Assembly: GCA_004026145.2 (NCBI GenBank)
Contig: CP034975.1
Coordinates: forward strand, 17,642,191-17,706,190
DNA: 64,000 nucleotides
Reading direction: 5' to 3'
Source of the DNA: Takifugu bimaculatus
Lineage: Eukaryota; Chordata; Actinopteri; Tetraodontiformes; Tetraodontidae
Below, piece by piece: positions 1-24,800 of this stretch. The notes under the pieces are model-generated. The model did no database searches. It saw only the letters and a list, made by a program, of their open reading frames with translations, and was not told the DNA's origin. The position numbers and the translations under genes are program-made. Position 1 is the stretch's first letter. Each line of letters starts with the position of its first letter.

Positions 1-3000
1 ATGAGTTTTGCGGGTTCCTTTTCTCCATAGTCCTGGAGAAATTCCTAAGGATGGCGTTCACAAGGACCCCTGGTAATTAACAGATCGTGGCCAACATTGT
101 AAATGGCATTATTCTGTACACCAACACCACCTGTTTGCCCTGAGAGAACATGTTGTCTCAGCAATATAATCATTTTGCCCCATTAGCTCATAGGCGCCAC
201 TGTGTTTTTGGAAAACCCGGCCCAGCGTGTTTACACTTAAAAAAATTGCCTTGACCCACAGTCACCACAGGAGACACTCTGAAAGCTTTTTTTAACATTT
301 TCTTCACACACTGCTTGAAATGAATTCTCCTTTGTTAGTCCTCACCTCCTGAGAGCCTGGCCTTCTCTTTCCGCTTGTGACTGAGGATGCTGTATGTGAC
401 CTCAAATGATGCCACTCTCTTTAGGGTTTCCAGAACATCTTGGGTGGCCCAGTGTGGGAGAGTCATGTTATGGATCCTCTGTACCAGAAAATTACTTGGC
501 ATCATGCTACTAATCACATTACGCAGCGCATAAATGGCGACAAAAGAGGCTTAAATGGCTGGATTTCATCGTTTCTATTATCCCGGCTATTTTTAGTGCC
601 AGTCCAAAGATAACAGATGCTCATTTTGCAAGTGTGAATGAGCATACTCAAGATGGCCTAGAATACTTCTATTTCACAATGCTTTAATTATCATTTTAAT
701 GTGTTGTCTATTCATGTCTTACTCTGTGTATAAAACCGATCTTCCCATAAATCCCCCCATCTCATCTCTTTAGGCGTGTAGGAGAAAACAGCCCTTGTTA
801 TTTTCCCTCACTGCTGTGCTGCTGCTGTTTGTATCAGTAACAGTAACAATATGATGGAGACAAAGCTGCTGGTGTGTTTACCTGACAAGTGAGAGTGTCA
901 TAGACCCGCCAGAGTTTTTTACCAACCAGTTTGGAGGTGGAGTATCCAGTGTAGTTGGAAAGTCTTTCCAGAAAATACTGCAGGAAACATTGAAGGAGAC
1001 AGAGAATGCAATTATATAACAATGGCATTACGATCGAGAGCTTTGTGTTGCAAAAAATATGAAACAATATATGCCTTGTTCTAAATGTTTAAATGTACCT
1101 CCATTATATTTGTCTGTCACCTTCAGTGGTTAATTTCAGGCTTGTCGCTTTAACTTTTAGTTGTTTGTTTTGGTTCACTCCTACCTGGAGTCTTTAATCA
1201 TCTCATTTGAGGCAATAAAAATGTTTTCTATGGTGAATATTAAATATTTTTCTGTTTTTCAGGCAGAAAAGTGGAAAAAATGACACAAAGGTAGTTATTG
1301 CACATCCAGCAGAGGGTGTTAAAATTTAATGCTGGAGGTGCTGCCCTCATCTCCAATCTCCTAATAGGCAGCACATGGGACTCAGTTTAATTAAAACATT
1401 ATTATTGTAGTTCTTAATCGAATTCAATCAAACTGTTAATTAGGATCACTGAGAATGTGAGAGAAATTGCACCAAGCAGCTTCTTCTAGGTGATGATGTC
1501 ACTGTGCCTGAGAAAATCACTGAGAGGACACGATGTCTGCAGCATAACTAACACGTCCCAGAGAGGTGCTGACAACATTAGCGCCGGCAAACTGCCAAGT
1601 GTATATTTTACTCAACACAGAAATGTGCATTTCATGATTTTATATGATTATTTTTTTCCTTTCTTGACCGATATTTTCCCCGCTGCCTGGGATAGGCTCA
1701 TTTTGAGAGTGCTGGAGTTTATTACAGCTGCGTTCAGGTGAGCACAGGGTAAATCTCTGGAAGAGTGGCCAGCTGATCGCAGGGCCCTGTGTGAGCATTT
1801 GGGGGTGATATTTACTCATTAAAAAAAAAAAGAATAAAAATTAAGGTTTAGCAAACCAAATGCTAATGTTTTCCCGTTAACAGTGTGACTTTCAAGGAAA
1901 TAATATTGCAGCAGTTAACAGACGCACGACGCCCGTAAAACAAACTGTCTTCTTTGCGACTCTTACCTGGTGAGTCCGGAGGAAGCTTTGGTAGGGCCCA
2001 CTGTTAAAGGTCTCCGTCATTAGAGCCTTGAATCTTGGACAGTCTTTGCCTGGAGATCTCAACAGCTTGAGAAAATAACAACAAAATAAAGTCACTTAAA
2101 AGACTTTAGATCAGTGGGAATGATGCACATGCACTGAAAGGTTTCTGGGCCCAATCAAATGTTCGCAGTGGGGGATTTTGGCAAGTTTACAGCTGAGACT
2201 CAAACAAACGGAAACATGCAGCAAAAATGAGGAGAAAAAAAATCAAAGTTTCTGTTTAAGGCTGCTGCATGAAAGGCAATATTTATGTGTCTCTGTAGCC
2301 CACCTTGTCCTGGTCCCTGGGGGTGGTGTGCACGGGAATAGGCCTCCACTCTAAGTGGGCCATGACGGGCGCTGGGCGCCTGACTGGAGGGAACATCCCA
2401 GCGAGGCAGGCCTGGGCGCTCATCAGAGTCCGGTCATAGTCGGTGCTCTGCACGTACAGCTGTTGGGAGCGCGATATTAAAATGCATGCATATGGCAACG
2501 ATACGGTTCCAAAACCTGGAAAGTGGAATACATTTGGAAACTCAGAAGACTTCCATTTGCATTAGCAAAGCGCAAATGCACACCCTCCGCTTTCTATTTT
2601 CATTTGATAAATATGCAAACTAAATGCAGCCAGAAAGGAGGCGGTGTATCATGAGTGAGCTGTATTTATCCCAAATCAACCGAGGTATTCCCTTAACATG
2701 AAGAGGAGGAGAGTCAGTGGAGATCCAAGCAGAGAGGAGCGAGAGTGGGGGAAAGATCCCTCTTACTGTGATCTCCTGTGACATCAGTCTTTGCTCGTCT
2801 ATATCTTTCTGTCACCCCGTGTCGGCTTTTTGCACACAGTAAATCACACTGATAAGGTTGGATGTTCCTGTGATGCCGAGAACGTTTCTTGGCTTTAGCC
2901 TCTCTCCTTTTGTTAGATTAAATCGGACGTGGCGGCGCAGGCAAAGGTAAGGTGCAAGTTGACTGAGACTTGGGCAACAAATCACTAATGACAGCTGGTG

Positions 3001-6000
3001 AGGAGAGTTGTTATTTTTGTGGTAATTGCATTTCATTTAGGAGGCCTGAATGCAGAGATAGCCAAGGCAGAGGCGTGAGCAGAGACAGGCAAGGGAGAAC
3101 GGCAAACACAAGGAGCGGGAGAACAACAAAGGGGTTAGGAGAGAGACAGAATGCTGAGTAGGCAACCCATACGCACACTGAAGCCACATGCATGCTGCCG
3201 ACTGCTGCACATGAAGATGTTGGGGGGGGAATACCACACATGAAAGGGAGGCACATTACAATGCAATGGCTGTGATATCACCAGTGAGTCATGCTCATTA
3301 TCTGTGTTGTTACAGTCATTACAGATGGTGTCGGGCCACACACAGGCCTGATTTCACATGTGTGGCAACATTATCGCCCGCTGCTGTTCCCCAAAGCGGA
3401 CAGGCAATAACAAACCTCTCTGCTGTCGTAGTCCTCGCTGAGGAAGTCCCTGTAGCGTGTCCTCAGGAACCTGCCCAGCTCAAATTGTTGTCTCATTCCC
3501 AGCTGAAAGGAAAATTGCCGTTATTTTCATTTTGGTTCACGTTGACCCAAACAGATTCTGCAGATTTCGGGTCAAATTCAGTCTACCAGTATTTACATAA
3601 AAGATGCATCACGCCCGCTCCTTTGGGGCTCGCAAAGCCAAAAAGAATATGTTTATTCACTGTAAGCTAGTCATTTCCAGACAGCGGCACAGGAATTTAA
3701 CGTTGATGTTTACAACATTCATTCCTTTTATCTCAAGTTTGTTTCTTCATGGGGAAACTTTAAACTTGCAGAGTATTTTTCTTTTGGTACTTGAAAAAGC
3801 CTTCTTGCATATCTATTTTAGACTCTCATGACAATAATGACAGATAATTCTTAGATTCTTTAATTAAATGCATGTTTGTAAAGGTTTTTATATTTACCTA
3901 CAGTATACAGCCCCGAGTTCATGCTGGTATTGTTGCCCCTGAGGTGCAAAACACATCAACTTCTCCTGAGTCCCAGAAACCAAAATGATGTTTTAAAATG
4001 TTGCTGCTGCTCTTTTGTTTTCGGCAGCATTGTCGTGTTTTGTGAAATGATTGATCTTTTTGTAATGTGGTTTCTTTTGGCCCCTCGGGGCTGCCATACT
4101 TCATCCCTCTGTCGAAAATGGATGTACAGTAAGAACCGTTGCCGAGAGTCTCAACACACTACATGTGACCAAACTAAAGTAAGAAAGCATTCTGAGAAAA
4201 ATGATGCAGCTGTAGACACTGAAGGCTACAATATAAGGTGAGACGAAAACAAGATGTTCCTTCCGAAAAAATGAGCAAAAATAATACATATTTAACGATC
4301 TGTTATTTAGCCTTCATTTCAAACCATGATTTGAAAAAAAAATGCTCTTCAAAACTTTATATCAACCTCATAGCAAGGTTCTCTGTCAAAAGTCTCCAGT
4401 TACAAGTCCTACAAGGCTCAAAGAAGGGATGGATGGATGGATGGTTGGATGGATGGATGGATGGATGGATGGATGGATGGATGGATGGATGATGGGTGGG
4501 TGGATGGATGGATGGATGGATGGATGGATGGATGGCTGATGGATGGATGGATGGATGGATGATGGATGGATGGATGGATGTTGATGGATGGTGGATGGAG
4601 GTGATGGATGGTGGGTGGTGGGTGGTTGGTTGTGGGTGGGTGGGTGGGTGGTGATGGATGTGTGGTGGTGTGATGGATGGTGTGGATGGATGGATGGATG
4701 GTGGTGGGTGGGTGGGTAGATGGATGGATGGGGATGGATGGATGGATGGATGGATGGATGGATGGTGGGTGGGTGGGTGGATGGACGGACGGACGGACGG
4801 CGGGCGGTGGGCGGGCGGATGGATGATGGATGGATGGTGGGTGGGTGGATGGATGGATGGATGGATGGATGCATGTGGATGGATGGATGGATGATGGATG
4901 GATGGATGGATGGATGGATGGATGGATGGATGGATGTGGATGGACGGGTGTGGATGTGGTGGATGGATGGATGTGGTGGATGGTGGATGATGATGGACGG
5001 ATGACGATGGGATGGATGGATGGATGGATGGGTGGGTGGTTGGATGATGGATGGATGGATGGATGGATGGATGGATGGATGGATGGATGGATGGATGGAT
5101 GGATGGGTGGTTGGATGGATGGATGGATGGATGGATGGATGGATGGATGGATGGATGGATGGATGGAAGCTAAAAAGGCTTCCTCGCTCCATGCTTCTGT
5201 GCTCGCCTCTTGTTTTGGCGAGCGCTCGTCATGGCTGGTGTTGTTGCCGTCACATGTTCCTAATTGCTGTTTGGACTATAGCTGCTCGCTCTGCGTGGCT
5301 CTCTGAGCCCTCTGAGCCACTGCATCACCAACACCTCGTACCTCCGTCAGCTGTCCAAATCCATGGGCCCACACGTCTTCCCCATGAGGATCCCTGGGGT
5401 ATGACTCAATTGGAGATCGATCGCCGTGTCTGAAAACCTTAAAAGTCAGAGAACAATTCGAAAAAACACTTTTAATCAAGATGTCAAAAGTGTCTGGAGC
5501 TTTCAGAAATAGAAACTGTCATCTTAAACAAGGCTGTGGTGGATTTAAGATGCAGCAGGCAGGAACATAGACCAAACTACTCTTTCTAACCTGAGGACTC
5601 ACTCTGTGAGCAGTGACATCACACACTAGCTGATTAAACTGGATTACAGGATTATTTGTGAATCACTGAAGTAAAACCTCAAAAAAACACCAAATATCAT
5701 CTTTCCTTTAGTCCTGCAGGTTAGCGGGAAGTGAAATAACCAAATAACAGGAAACCAAATGCAAATCTTTATCTGTACATGAAAGCAACATTAACAGTGT
5801 TGCTAATAGCCGTAGCAAGCTTTTCAAACTACAGTCGAGGCTGAATTGGAAATTCCCGTAACGACATAATGACTAGTCATTTGTGTAATATGTGCTAGAC
5901 TTAAGCAACCTGAATGGAAACTGACCTCTATAGAAGGAAGCATTTGTTGCTTGAGTCTTAAATCCTCAAATCGCATTTTACTGTATTTCCATTGTTGAAA

Positions 6001-6337
6001 TAGTGTAACAGGGAGATATGGAAAGAGGTTTATGAACAAAGTGTCTGTCAGAGATATGGCTGGCGGTGTTGGAGGCTCAAAGTAATCCTTTGTGGCGTAA
6101 ATGTGTAAATGTAACAATGCTCAGTGAGCAGAAAAATCGAGTGTAATCAGCAACAATACACAGTACGACCACTGTCATCTGATGCGAAGGGGCTCGGATG
6201 ACGGCTCCACGAATGAGTCGCGTTGATACAAAAGGCGGGAGACTTACGGCCACGACAAACTTCAGCACTCGACATTCAGTCAGAAACAGGCAGCAGAGAA
6301 GAACCAACGTGCCAAACGTATTCCGGGAGTTGCACAT
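1..6337 (-). CDS. acp4: Histidine acid phosphatase (ACP4/ACP3/ACP2 family), 3' end cut by window edge
   Basis: Eight coding exons on the minus strand: 6248-6337, 5342-5437, 3416-3502, 2304-2459, 1967-2065, 882-977, 346-478 and 1-69 (cut). Phases agree at every junction (0 throughout, then 1 after exon 7). Exon 1 gives the ATG at 6335-6337 and a hydrophobic signal peptide (residues 1-22). Exon 2 opens with VFRHGDRSP, the catalytic RHGxRxP box with nucleophile His34. Exon 4 carries STDYDRTLMSA and IPVHTTP; exon 6 has a NYT sequon and exon 7 NMTLPHWATQDV, all typical of lysosomal/prostatic/testicular acid phosphatases. These enzymes hydrolyse phosphomonoesters in the lysosome, at the membrane or outside the cell. 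The exons with the second catalytic box (HD) and any membrane anchor lie beyond the left edge. The family is certain; ACP4 rather than ACP3 or ACP2 is inferred from the neighbouring lrrc4b and the human 19q13 arrangement. Exon 4 has Gln where relatives have Arg in RSTD. Confidence 0.88.
4427..5167. repeat. GGAT (CCAT) minisatellite, ~740 bp, in acp4 intron 2
   Basis: Nearly continuous tandem copies of ggat/ggtg with interspersed variants (ggac, ggcg, gatgat). It lies inside the intron between acid phosphatase exons 2 and 3 (3503-5341), less than 200 bp from the exon 2 donor. All frames stay open for long stretches, giving MDGW or HPSI repeat peptides, but these are repeat translations and not proteins. 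Confidence 0.97.
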
Positions 6338-6570
6338 CTTGCCTCGGATTGGAGATTTCTGCCTCACGGAGAGAAACACCAGCCGGAAAGTTTTAAAACA
6401 CACATGTAAAAGTGATGAAAAAGTTGTTCTGCAGGATGCAACAAGGAGCCATTTGCTCTTACCTCAGCACGCTTGTTCTGTCATTTCTCTAATAAGTTAC
6501 AGACAGCAGCATCCCAAAACTTCAGTCAAGTCCAGTAGAGATGGAAATGCTTTTATATCCATCCTTCCTA

Positions 6571-18430
<11,860 letters not shown>

Positions 18431-18436
18431 TTTTTT

Positions 18437-18447
18437 TTTATTTTATT
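18437..18447 (-). terminator. Candidate poly(A) signals for lrrc4b
   Basis: Two overlapping AATAAA hexamers on the minus strand (TTTATT on plus at 18437-18442 and 18442-18447), 370-380 bp past the lrrc4b stop. The surroundings are A-rich, so chance occurrence is likely, and longer 3' UTR forms are possible. Confidence 0.3.
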
Positions 18448-18734
18448 TTTTTTCAAATGTGAACACAGCTTGTAGAAACTGCAAAAAACATTTGCTTTGG
18501 CACAGATTTACATTGTAGCAATGTCCATTCCTTGATCTCCATGGCCAAGACCATCACTACAAACACAAGTGGACCATTGTGGTATTCCTTGGCTCAGTAC
18601 ACTCTCAGAGACAGGTCTATGTGTTTGTGTATTGCCATGTCAGTCTAGGCTCTCTCCTGGTGTAACGTCAATGACCTCTATTGTCTAATCGTTCAGCTCA
18701 AAATCTCAACATCAATCCCCTCTCTGTCTGTCTC

Positions 18735-18784
18735 GCTCTCTCTCTCTCTCTCTCTCCGTCTTTCCATCCCTCTCTCTACACTCA

Positions 18785-18819
<35 letters not shown>
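18735..18819. repeat. CT microsatellite and poly-T tract abutting the lrrc4b stop codon
   Basis: CT repeat at 18735-18756 and a T-rich run at 18786-18819 that reaches the lrrc4b stop codon (18818-18820). In the sense of the mRNA this is a long A-run starting right at the stop, followed by GA repeats. Confidence 0.9.
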
Positions 18820-21451
18820 AAATCTGGGTCTCTTGGACATTTTCCTTTGAGTTTCCTTTGAAGAGAAGGGGCTCCAATTGTGGATTCTGGTTCTGGCCCA
18901 TGAAACCCTTGATGGATCCATGTAGTCCCATGGTAGGCATGGGGAGAGACATTGGAAGAGGTGGGGACAAAGAACTGTTGATGCTGACGCCGTTGCCTGA
19001 TGAGGAAAGCAAATTAGAGGTGGAGATCGGGACCGAGGTGCAAGAGATGGGGATTTCCTGGACTTGCTGGTTTTTGTTACTCAGGATCCCTCCTGGTCCC
19101 ATCCCTTCGGGGCCGATACTGAGACCCATTACGTTGTTGTTGAAATGATGGGTCTTGTAATAATGGTTCAGAGTATCTGTGCGACCAATATTGGGAAGGC
19201 AGGACATTTCTGGATGATGTATTCTTAGGGTTCCTTCTCCAACGGTGCCGGACTTCATCGTAGAACCCCCTGAGATCCCGCTCCCAGCCCCAGCTCCGAT
19301 CTCATCTTCCACATTGACAATTTCGATGGCTCTGGCCGGCCCATGGTGTTTGTGTAGCTGGTGCTGCTTCCGGAGTTTATAGAAAACCACCAACATGACA
19401 GCCGCCATAAAGGTTATAGCCACAAAACAACCGATGATGATCTTTGTGGTTTTCATAACGTCGTCGAGGCCTGGAATATTGGTCACATCTATGTTGGACA
19501 CGGTCACTGCATTGTTATTGATGCGGTTGGATCCTGGGGACAGTGATGAAAGGGAGGAGAGGGACGGTGATATAGTGATGCCAGGTTGTCCATCTATCAC
19601 CCCTCTCTGGACAGTAGGATTCGGAAAATCTATGAAGGTCTCGTTCACGTACTGTCTTGCTGAATTTTCCTCATCACCCCTGACTGTCTCCACTGTCTCC
19701 ACGGTGACCGTAGTGAAATAGCTGTAGCTGTTGCTGGGATCTGAAGCCGACACATTGAGCACAGCAGATGCAGTTGTGTTTCCGGCAGAGTTGGTTACCA
19801 TGCAAGTGTACTGGCCTGTGTCTTGCATGGTCACATTTGTGAAGTTAAGCGTTCCATCATGAAGTACTGAGATCCTGACTCGGTACGATCCGTGGGTCAT
19901 CAGAGTGCCATTCGGAGTGAACCAATTCACAGAGGTCATTGAGGTTCCAGTGCGACATTTGAGCTCAGCAGCCATGCCCTCGGTGACATTAAGGTCAGTG
20001 GGTGGCTCAACGATCACAGGGGCGTAGCAGACAAAATGGCTCTGGTCCAGCTCCCCTATGTATTTTCCCTTGAGCCCAGGGGGCGCGTGGCAGCGAGCAC
20101 AACACGTGGTGTTGCTGGGAACCGTTTCTTTTAGCCACCAGCTGAGCCACAGAACATCACAGTTGCATACCCAGGGATTGTGATTGAGATGAACCCTCTC
20201 CAGCTGGTGCAAAGGAGTGAAGAGATCATGGGGCAAAGAATGGAGAGAGTTGTGGGAGAGGTTGAGCTCCTCCAGGTTTTTGAGGTCATCAAAAGCATTG
20301 CGTTCAATAACTGAGACTCTGGAGTGCATTAGCCACAGTTTACGGAGAGAAACTAAGCCCTGGAAAGACCCAGGCCTGACTATCCCCAGTTGGTTCCCGG
20401 ACAGCTCCAACTCCTCTAGTCGCACAAGTGGTGTGAGGTTCGGGATGTCCTTCAAGCCGCACATGCCAAGATTCAAGAAGCGTAAGTTGATCAGACCTTC
20501 AAAGGCAGCCTCTGAGATGAAATCCAGCTTCCTGAGCTCCCCTAGATCGAGACGACGTAAAGAGGGAACGCGATGAAAGGCAAAAGCCGGCAGAGTCTCG
20601 ATGGGGTTGTTTCGTAACCATAGTTCCCTTAGCTTGCTGAGGTACTCGAAGGCTTGAGACGGCACCACCGTGAGACGGTTGTCAAAAAGCTCCAACGTGT
20701 TGAGGTTAGGAAGGCCGGTGAATGCTCCCACCTCAATTTGCCGGATTTGGTTTTTGGAAAGCTGGAGGATTTCCAAATGCCGCAGGTGCTTGAACGAGTC
20801 CGACTTGATCACCTGTTGTGGAAACAAAAGGTCGGAGGCATGTTGTAGCAACAACCGAATTACACTTGTCAACATGAATTTTCTTTTTAAAAATAGAATC
20901 CTGTAACGTCACTGGAAACAATTCTATGACTTGCTCTTTCAATAGAAACACATTTAGTTAAAATCACAGGAAAAAAAACAAAAAACAGGTAACGTTTTAT
21001 GCTGTTATGGACACATTAAATCTTAGAAAAACTGTAAATTTGTCGAGCAGTTTACTGCAAAAAAAAAGAAAGAAAGCAAAGCAGTGATTTAGGGTATTAG
21101 AAAGTGATAACAAAAAAACTGTCTTGTTTATTTTAATTTAAAAACATGACTTGATTTATTTTTTACTTTGATTTTTTTTCTTAAATTTTGCTCCAATCAC
21201 ATAATTACCTGAATTGTGTTCTCCTGTAGGTTGAGGTATCTGGTGTTCTCTGATATACTGTCCGGGACCTGATCGAGGCTCTTCCTTGTACAGATGACCC
21301 GGCTTGCCTGGTTGGAGCATGTACAGAGGGAGGGGCACGGGGGCGCTGCCTCTGTCAGATGAGGCCCATGGCTGTGGAACCACAACAAAACCTGGACCAA
21401 CCAAAGGAGGGGGGAAGGGGTGCAGGGGCCGGTCACCATGACAAGACGCAT
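18818..21451 (-). CDS. lrrc4b: Leucine-rich repeat-containing protein 4B (netrin-G ligand 3)
   Basis: Two coding exons: 21209-21451 (81 codons) and 18818-20812 (664 codons plus stop), joined in phase 0 at CAG/GTAATT and CAG/GTGATC to give 745 aa. Residues 1-30 are a signal peptide. An LRRNT (CPSLCTCSNQASRVIC), about nine LRRs (to ~290) and an LRRCT (CNCDVLWLSWW, ~293-343) follow. A single Ig domain spans ~350-436 with cysteines near 367 and 418. One transmembrane helix lies at ~539-559, and the C-terminus ends in ETQI, a class I PDZ ligand for PSD-95 proteins. NGL-3 is a postsynaptic adhesion molecule that binds LAR-family receptor phosphatases. CSNQASRVICTR, WLKETVPSNTTCCARCHAP and the EPLLFK...KENVQETQI tail match LRRC4B rather than LRRC4 or LRRC4C. 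The ATG at 21449-21451 is the first in frame before the signal peptide; a 5' non-coding exon is likely upstream. Confidence 0.97.
20813..21208 (-). other. lrrc4b intron between the coding exons
   Basis: A 396 bp AT-rich GT-AG intron with short A-runs. Splitting the coding region after the first LRR is unusual to my knowledge for this family and is worth comparing among fish, but both splice sites are canonical and the joined peptide fits LRRC4B without gaps. Confidence 0.85.
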
Positions 21452-21836
21452 GGCAACTGAGTCATGACCCACCCCTACGACTGTGATGTGGATAAGTCAC
21501 CTCCGAGCAAGGGAAATTTATGTGCTGATATCGACGTTCATCTTGAAAATTCTTTTTCTAATCTGTTCACGTTAGAAATAGAAAACTTGATTGATTTTTT
21601 TTTTCCTATTCTTGTTTATTTGAGGGCCCTCTTTAGCATACACGGCTTCCTTTTCTCGCGCTGCTCATGTTTTCTTCACCATTACACACCTTGTCCTCTT
21701 CACTGTGTAATTTTAGGTGCCCCCTGTGTTTTTTGCTCCCATGTCAAATGTCGGAATAGAAAATTATTTTGGGGGGTGGGTTGCTCCTGGAAGTGTTGAG
21801 TGCGAAGAGGCTGTTGCTTCTCACTGCGATGGGGAT

Positions 21837-21862
21837 GGGGGGGGGGGGGGGGGGGGGGGGGG
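21837..21862. repeat. 26-base poly-G run upstream of lrrc4b
   Basis: Uninterrupted G tract on plus (C on the lrrc4b sense strand), about 385 bp 5' of the lrrc4b ATG. The length in the assembly may be inexact. Confidence 0.95.
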
Positions 21863-24800
21863 TAGGAGACAGAAAAAAGAAAGCAGGTCAAGCAAGCCCA
21901 GAAGCTATCAGATACACACGCATCTATATCAAAACCAAATTTAAATCTCAGAATGTTACCAATAGCCCATCACCCGATTGCATGACGACTAGAATTCAGG
22001 ATTTCTCCAATGCTGACTCTCAAAGGTCGCTTTGTAGATTTAACTTGTGAGTCAGCTGCCATTTTCTTTGAACTTGGCATCTGGGTAAAGGTCTGAAATG
22101 GCCACAAAACTCTGGAAGCTCAGACGGGCAGGCACACTCCACATCCTGGTAACCCACAGTTTGACGAGACATTAGACGGCAGCTTGATTTTGCAAGTGCA
22201 CAGTGAAGAATGAACAAATGACCTCCACACAGTAATGTGAGTCACTCAAAGATGAGATGACCAGAGGGGAGGAAAAAAAAACACAAACCAAAAATGCAAT
22301 ACCAGAGTTTGTCATACAGTACATGCGTTTGTGTTTCCTCAAAGTGTAACAATCCACACACAGAAGTGGCTGCAAGCATCAACAGAGTCACTAAATTTAG
22401 AGAAGTTTGGACTCCATGTCCAACAATGATTTCACTTAAAAAGAAAGTGTTCATTGTTTCTTCAGGCACCTGATGCTCAACACTATGACCAGGCAGTCAC
22501 GAGTTGTTTTGTCTATTCAAAACATATAAAAATGATACTGTGATGTATATAGTACCGCCATTGTGCCACCGGCCGTATTGGCTCTTTATAGCAGAGGCAC
22601 TTGTATTTTACAAATTTATTTCCTCTCAAATAATCATGTTTTCATTTCAGTCCTCAGCATCTCCTCTTCAATGCAGCGACGATGCATGCGCTCCTAGAAA
22701 CACAGTTGCTGTGGCAACCTGCTCACTCACCATCTTGTGTTTTTTTTTTACTGTCCACTGCTCCAACCCATATTAGAGTTTAGATGAGCTTGATCAACAT
22801 TTGCGGATCACAATTAAGAGAAAACGTGGCTGTGAGTTCTTTCTCTGTTCTTTGTTCAGTCAACAGAAACACACCTTTATGCAAACTTGCAACCAATGAA
22901 GCTCCACGTAGGTGTATGAAAATATGTTTGCCTCGTGTAGAGAAGACTGAGGACAGCGCCCAGACAAATCTTGGCTTTCAATATTTGACGACGAGGTCAA
23001 AGCTGTCTTAAACACCTACAGCAGCTATTAAGAAAGCTCATAAGGGAGTGCATGCTAAAAATAGACTTTTTCTGATTCTTTGCACATCCCACAGAATCTA
23101 AAAGACACACAGGCAGAGAGAGAAAGGGCGATGGAGAGATTCACACATCTGACTGTCCCAACAGTGACTGCAACAAGGAAATAACAACACATCGATCTGC
23201 ATTTGATAGCAAAAATGCTAACGTATCACTGCTAATGCTGAAGCTAAATGTTCTCGCATGAGGGTCGACAGCTGCAGCAGCGTTTTTTTGTTTCTTACAC
23301 TGTCTCTCCTTCAAAGAATCTCGTTCTCATCCAGGAATTAATTACGCCTTCCAATAATTAGCCCGAGTTAACTAAACCTGTCCCAGAATTGCAGATGATG
23401 CACAAAGGTGGCCCTGCAGTTAAAGTCCACGCTAACGCTCACTTGGTTATGCTACAGATCACAGCAGCATTTTGAGAACAATTTGCTTGTCAGGGATTAG
23501 TAAAATGTTTCTGGAAGAATTCTAGACCGTCATTGCGTAGTTTATTCTACTTCTATTCTTCAGACAGTCTATTTGATCTCCGCAGACATGAAATCAGAAT
23601 CCAAGTATTCATTTATTTTCATACTACAATCGAGTGTGGTATTGGTCCAATTATAAAACGTATTAGCATTTCTGGAAACACTAACCACTTTGGTGCATTT
23701 CCTTATTAAACCACCTTTTAATGCAGGCGTCACTAAATGAATCTATGTGAAAGTCACACGGGCTGAGATTATAATAAGGATGAGACCTTAAAACTGCGAG
23801 CGAGATGTTTCTCGCTTTGACCTCTCCTCTCAACATCTTCAGTGACCGCATTCTCCTCTAATTTGCTCATCTGACACTCTTGATCCTCAATTAAGATGTT
23901 TTTTTCATGACGGTATTTAATTTATTTTTCTCCCTCAACAGTTGAACCAAGGTATTTTTCCGTCTTGATCTTAACCGTTTTTCCATGTCAAGAGCAGATT
24001 GGAGCCATGTAGATATCGATTATTCGATCAAGCTGGAGAAAGCGGCTCAGTTGTGAAAAGACAAATTAGCTGCAAGCTGCTTACCAATTCCTACAAACCA
24101 ATCACATCATGGTAAGCGCCTGATTGTATCCAAGCAACCCTCCCCACAACAGAGCCATTTAGGTTGGTGAAGCAACAGAAACTGGCTTTTCTAACAAACA
24201 CTGGGCCCGGTTGCTTCTCATGTAGGCTGATGGTCTGGGAGGAACACAAAGCAACACAGGTGCAGCAGGGCCAGCATAATCTCCTGTAGCTATGACAACA
24301 CTTGATTGATTCAGGACGTGGGAATAGGGGTAGGATGGGACACATTTCAGCACTGTCGTAACCAGCAGATCTTAACCAGTGAGATAATTGCGGTTCCATA
24401 CCAACTCTTTTCACAACCTTTAATTGACACCACTTATATATGGCCATTAAATTAACTGTTTATGAGGGGTGCCATGAACAGACCAGTTGTCCTACACCCC
24501 TAGTCATCATATAGCCTCGAGGATAATATCTCCTACAATCGAACAGAATGGCCTTATTCATCTATGCAGCTGCGCTCACTACGGCGCACCTTCTCGGGAA
24601 CGCAATTGAAATTCTGAATAGGCCTAATTCTGCACATGCTGCATTACAAAATGGCTTGCATCCATTCTCTCGTCTGGCTAATGACAACACCACTGCACCC
24701 ACAAATAACCCATAAGCCCGACGTTATTATATTTGGTCCTTTCGGGAGACAGGCGAAACGCACAGGCTGACATGGATCGAGGTGTTTTAGTCTGTCACAG

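Noticed and set aside
3266..3670. 134-codon plus-strand frame
   Set aside because: Opposite acid phosphatase exon 3 and its intron flanks; no recognisable product.
4342..5433. Long open frames on both strands (MDGW and HPSI repeats, up to 268 codons)
   Set aside because: They are translations of the GGAT minisatellite; a four-base unit without stops stays open by chance.
21197..21472. Start of lrrc4b at the GTG at 21470-21472
   Set aside because: The ATG at 21449-21451 gives a normal signal peptide; a GTG start is not expected in a vertebrate mRNA.
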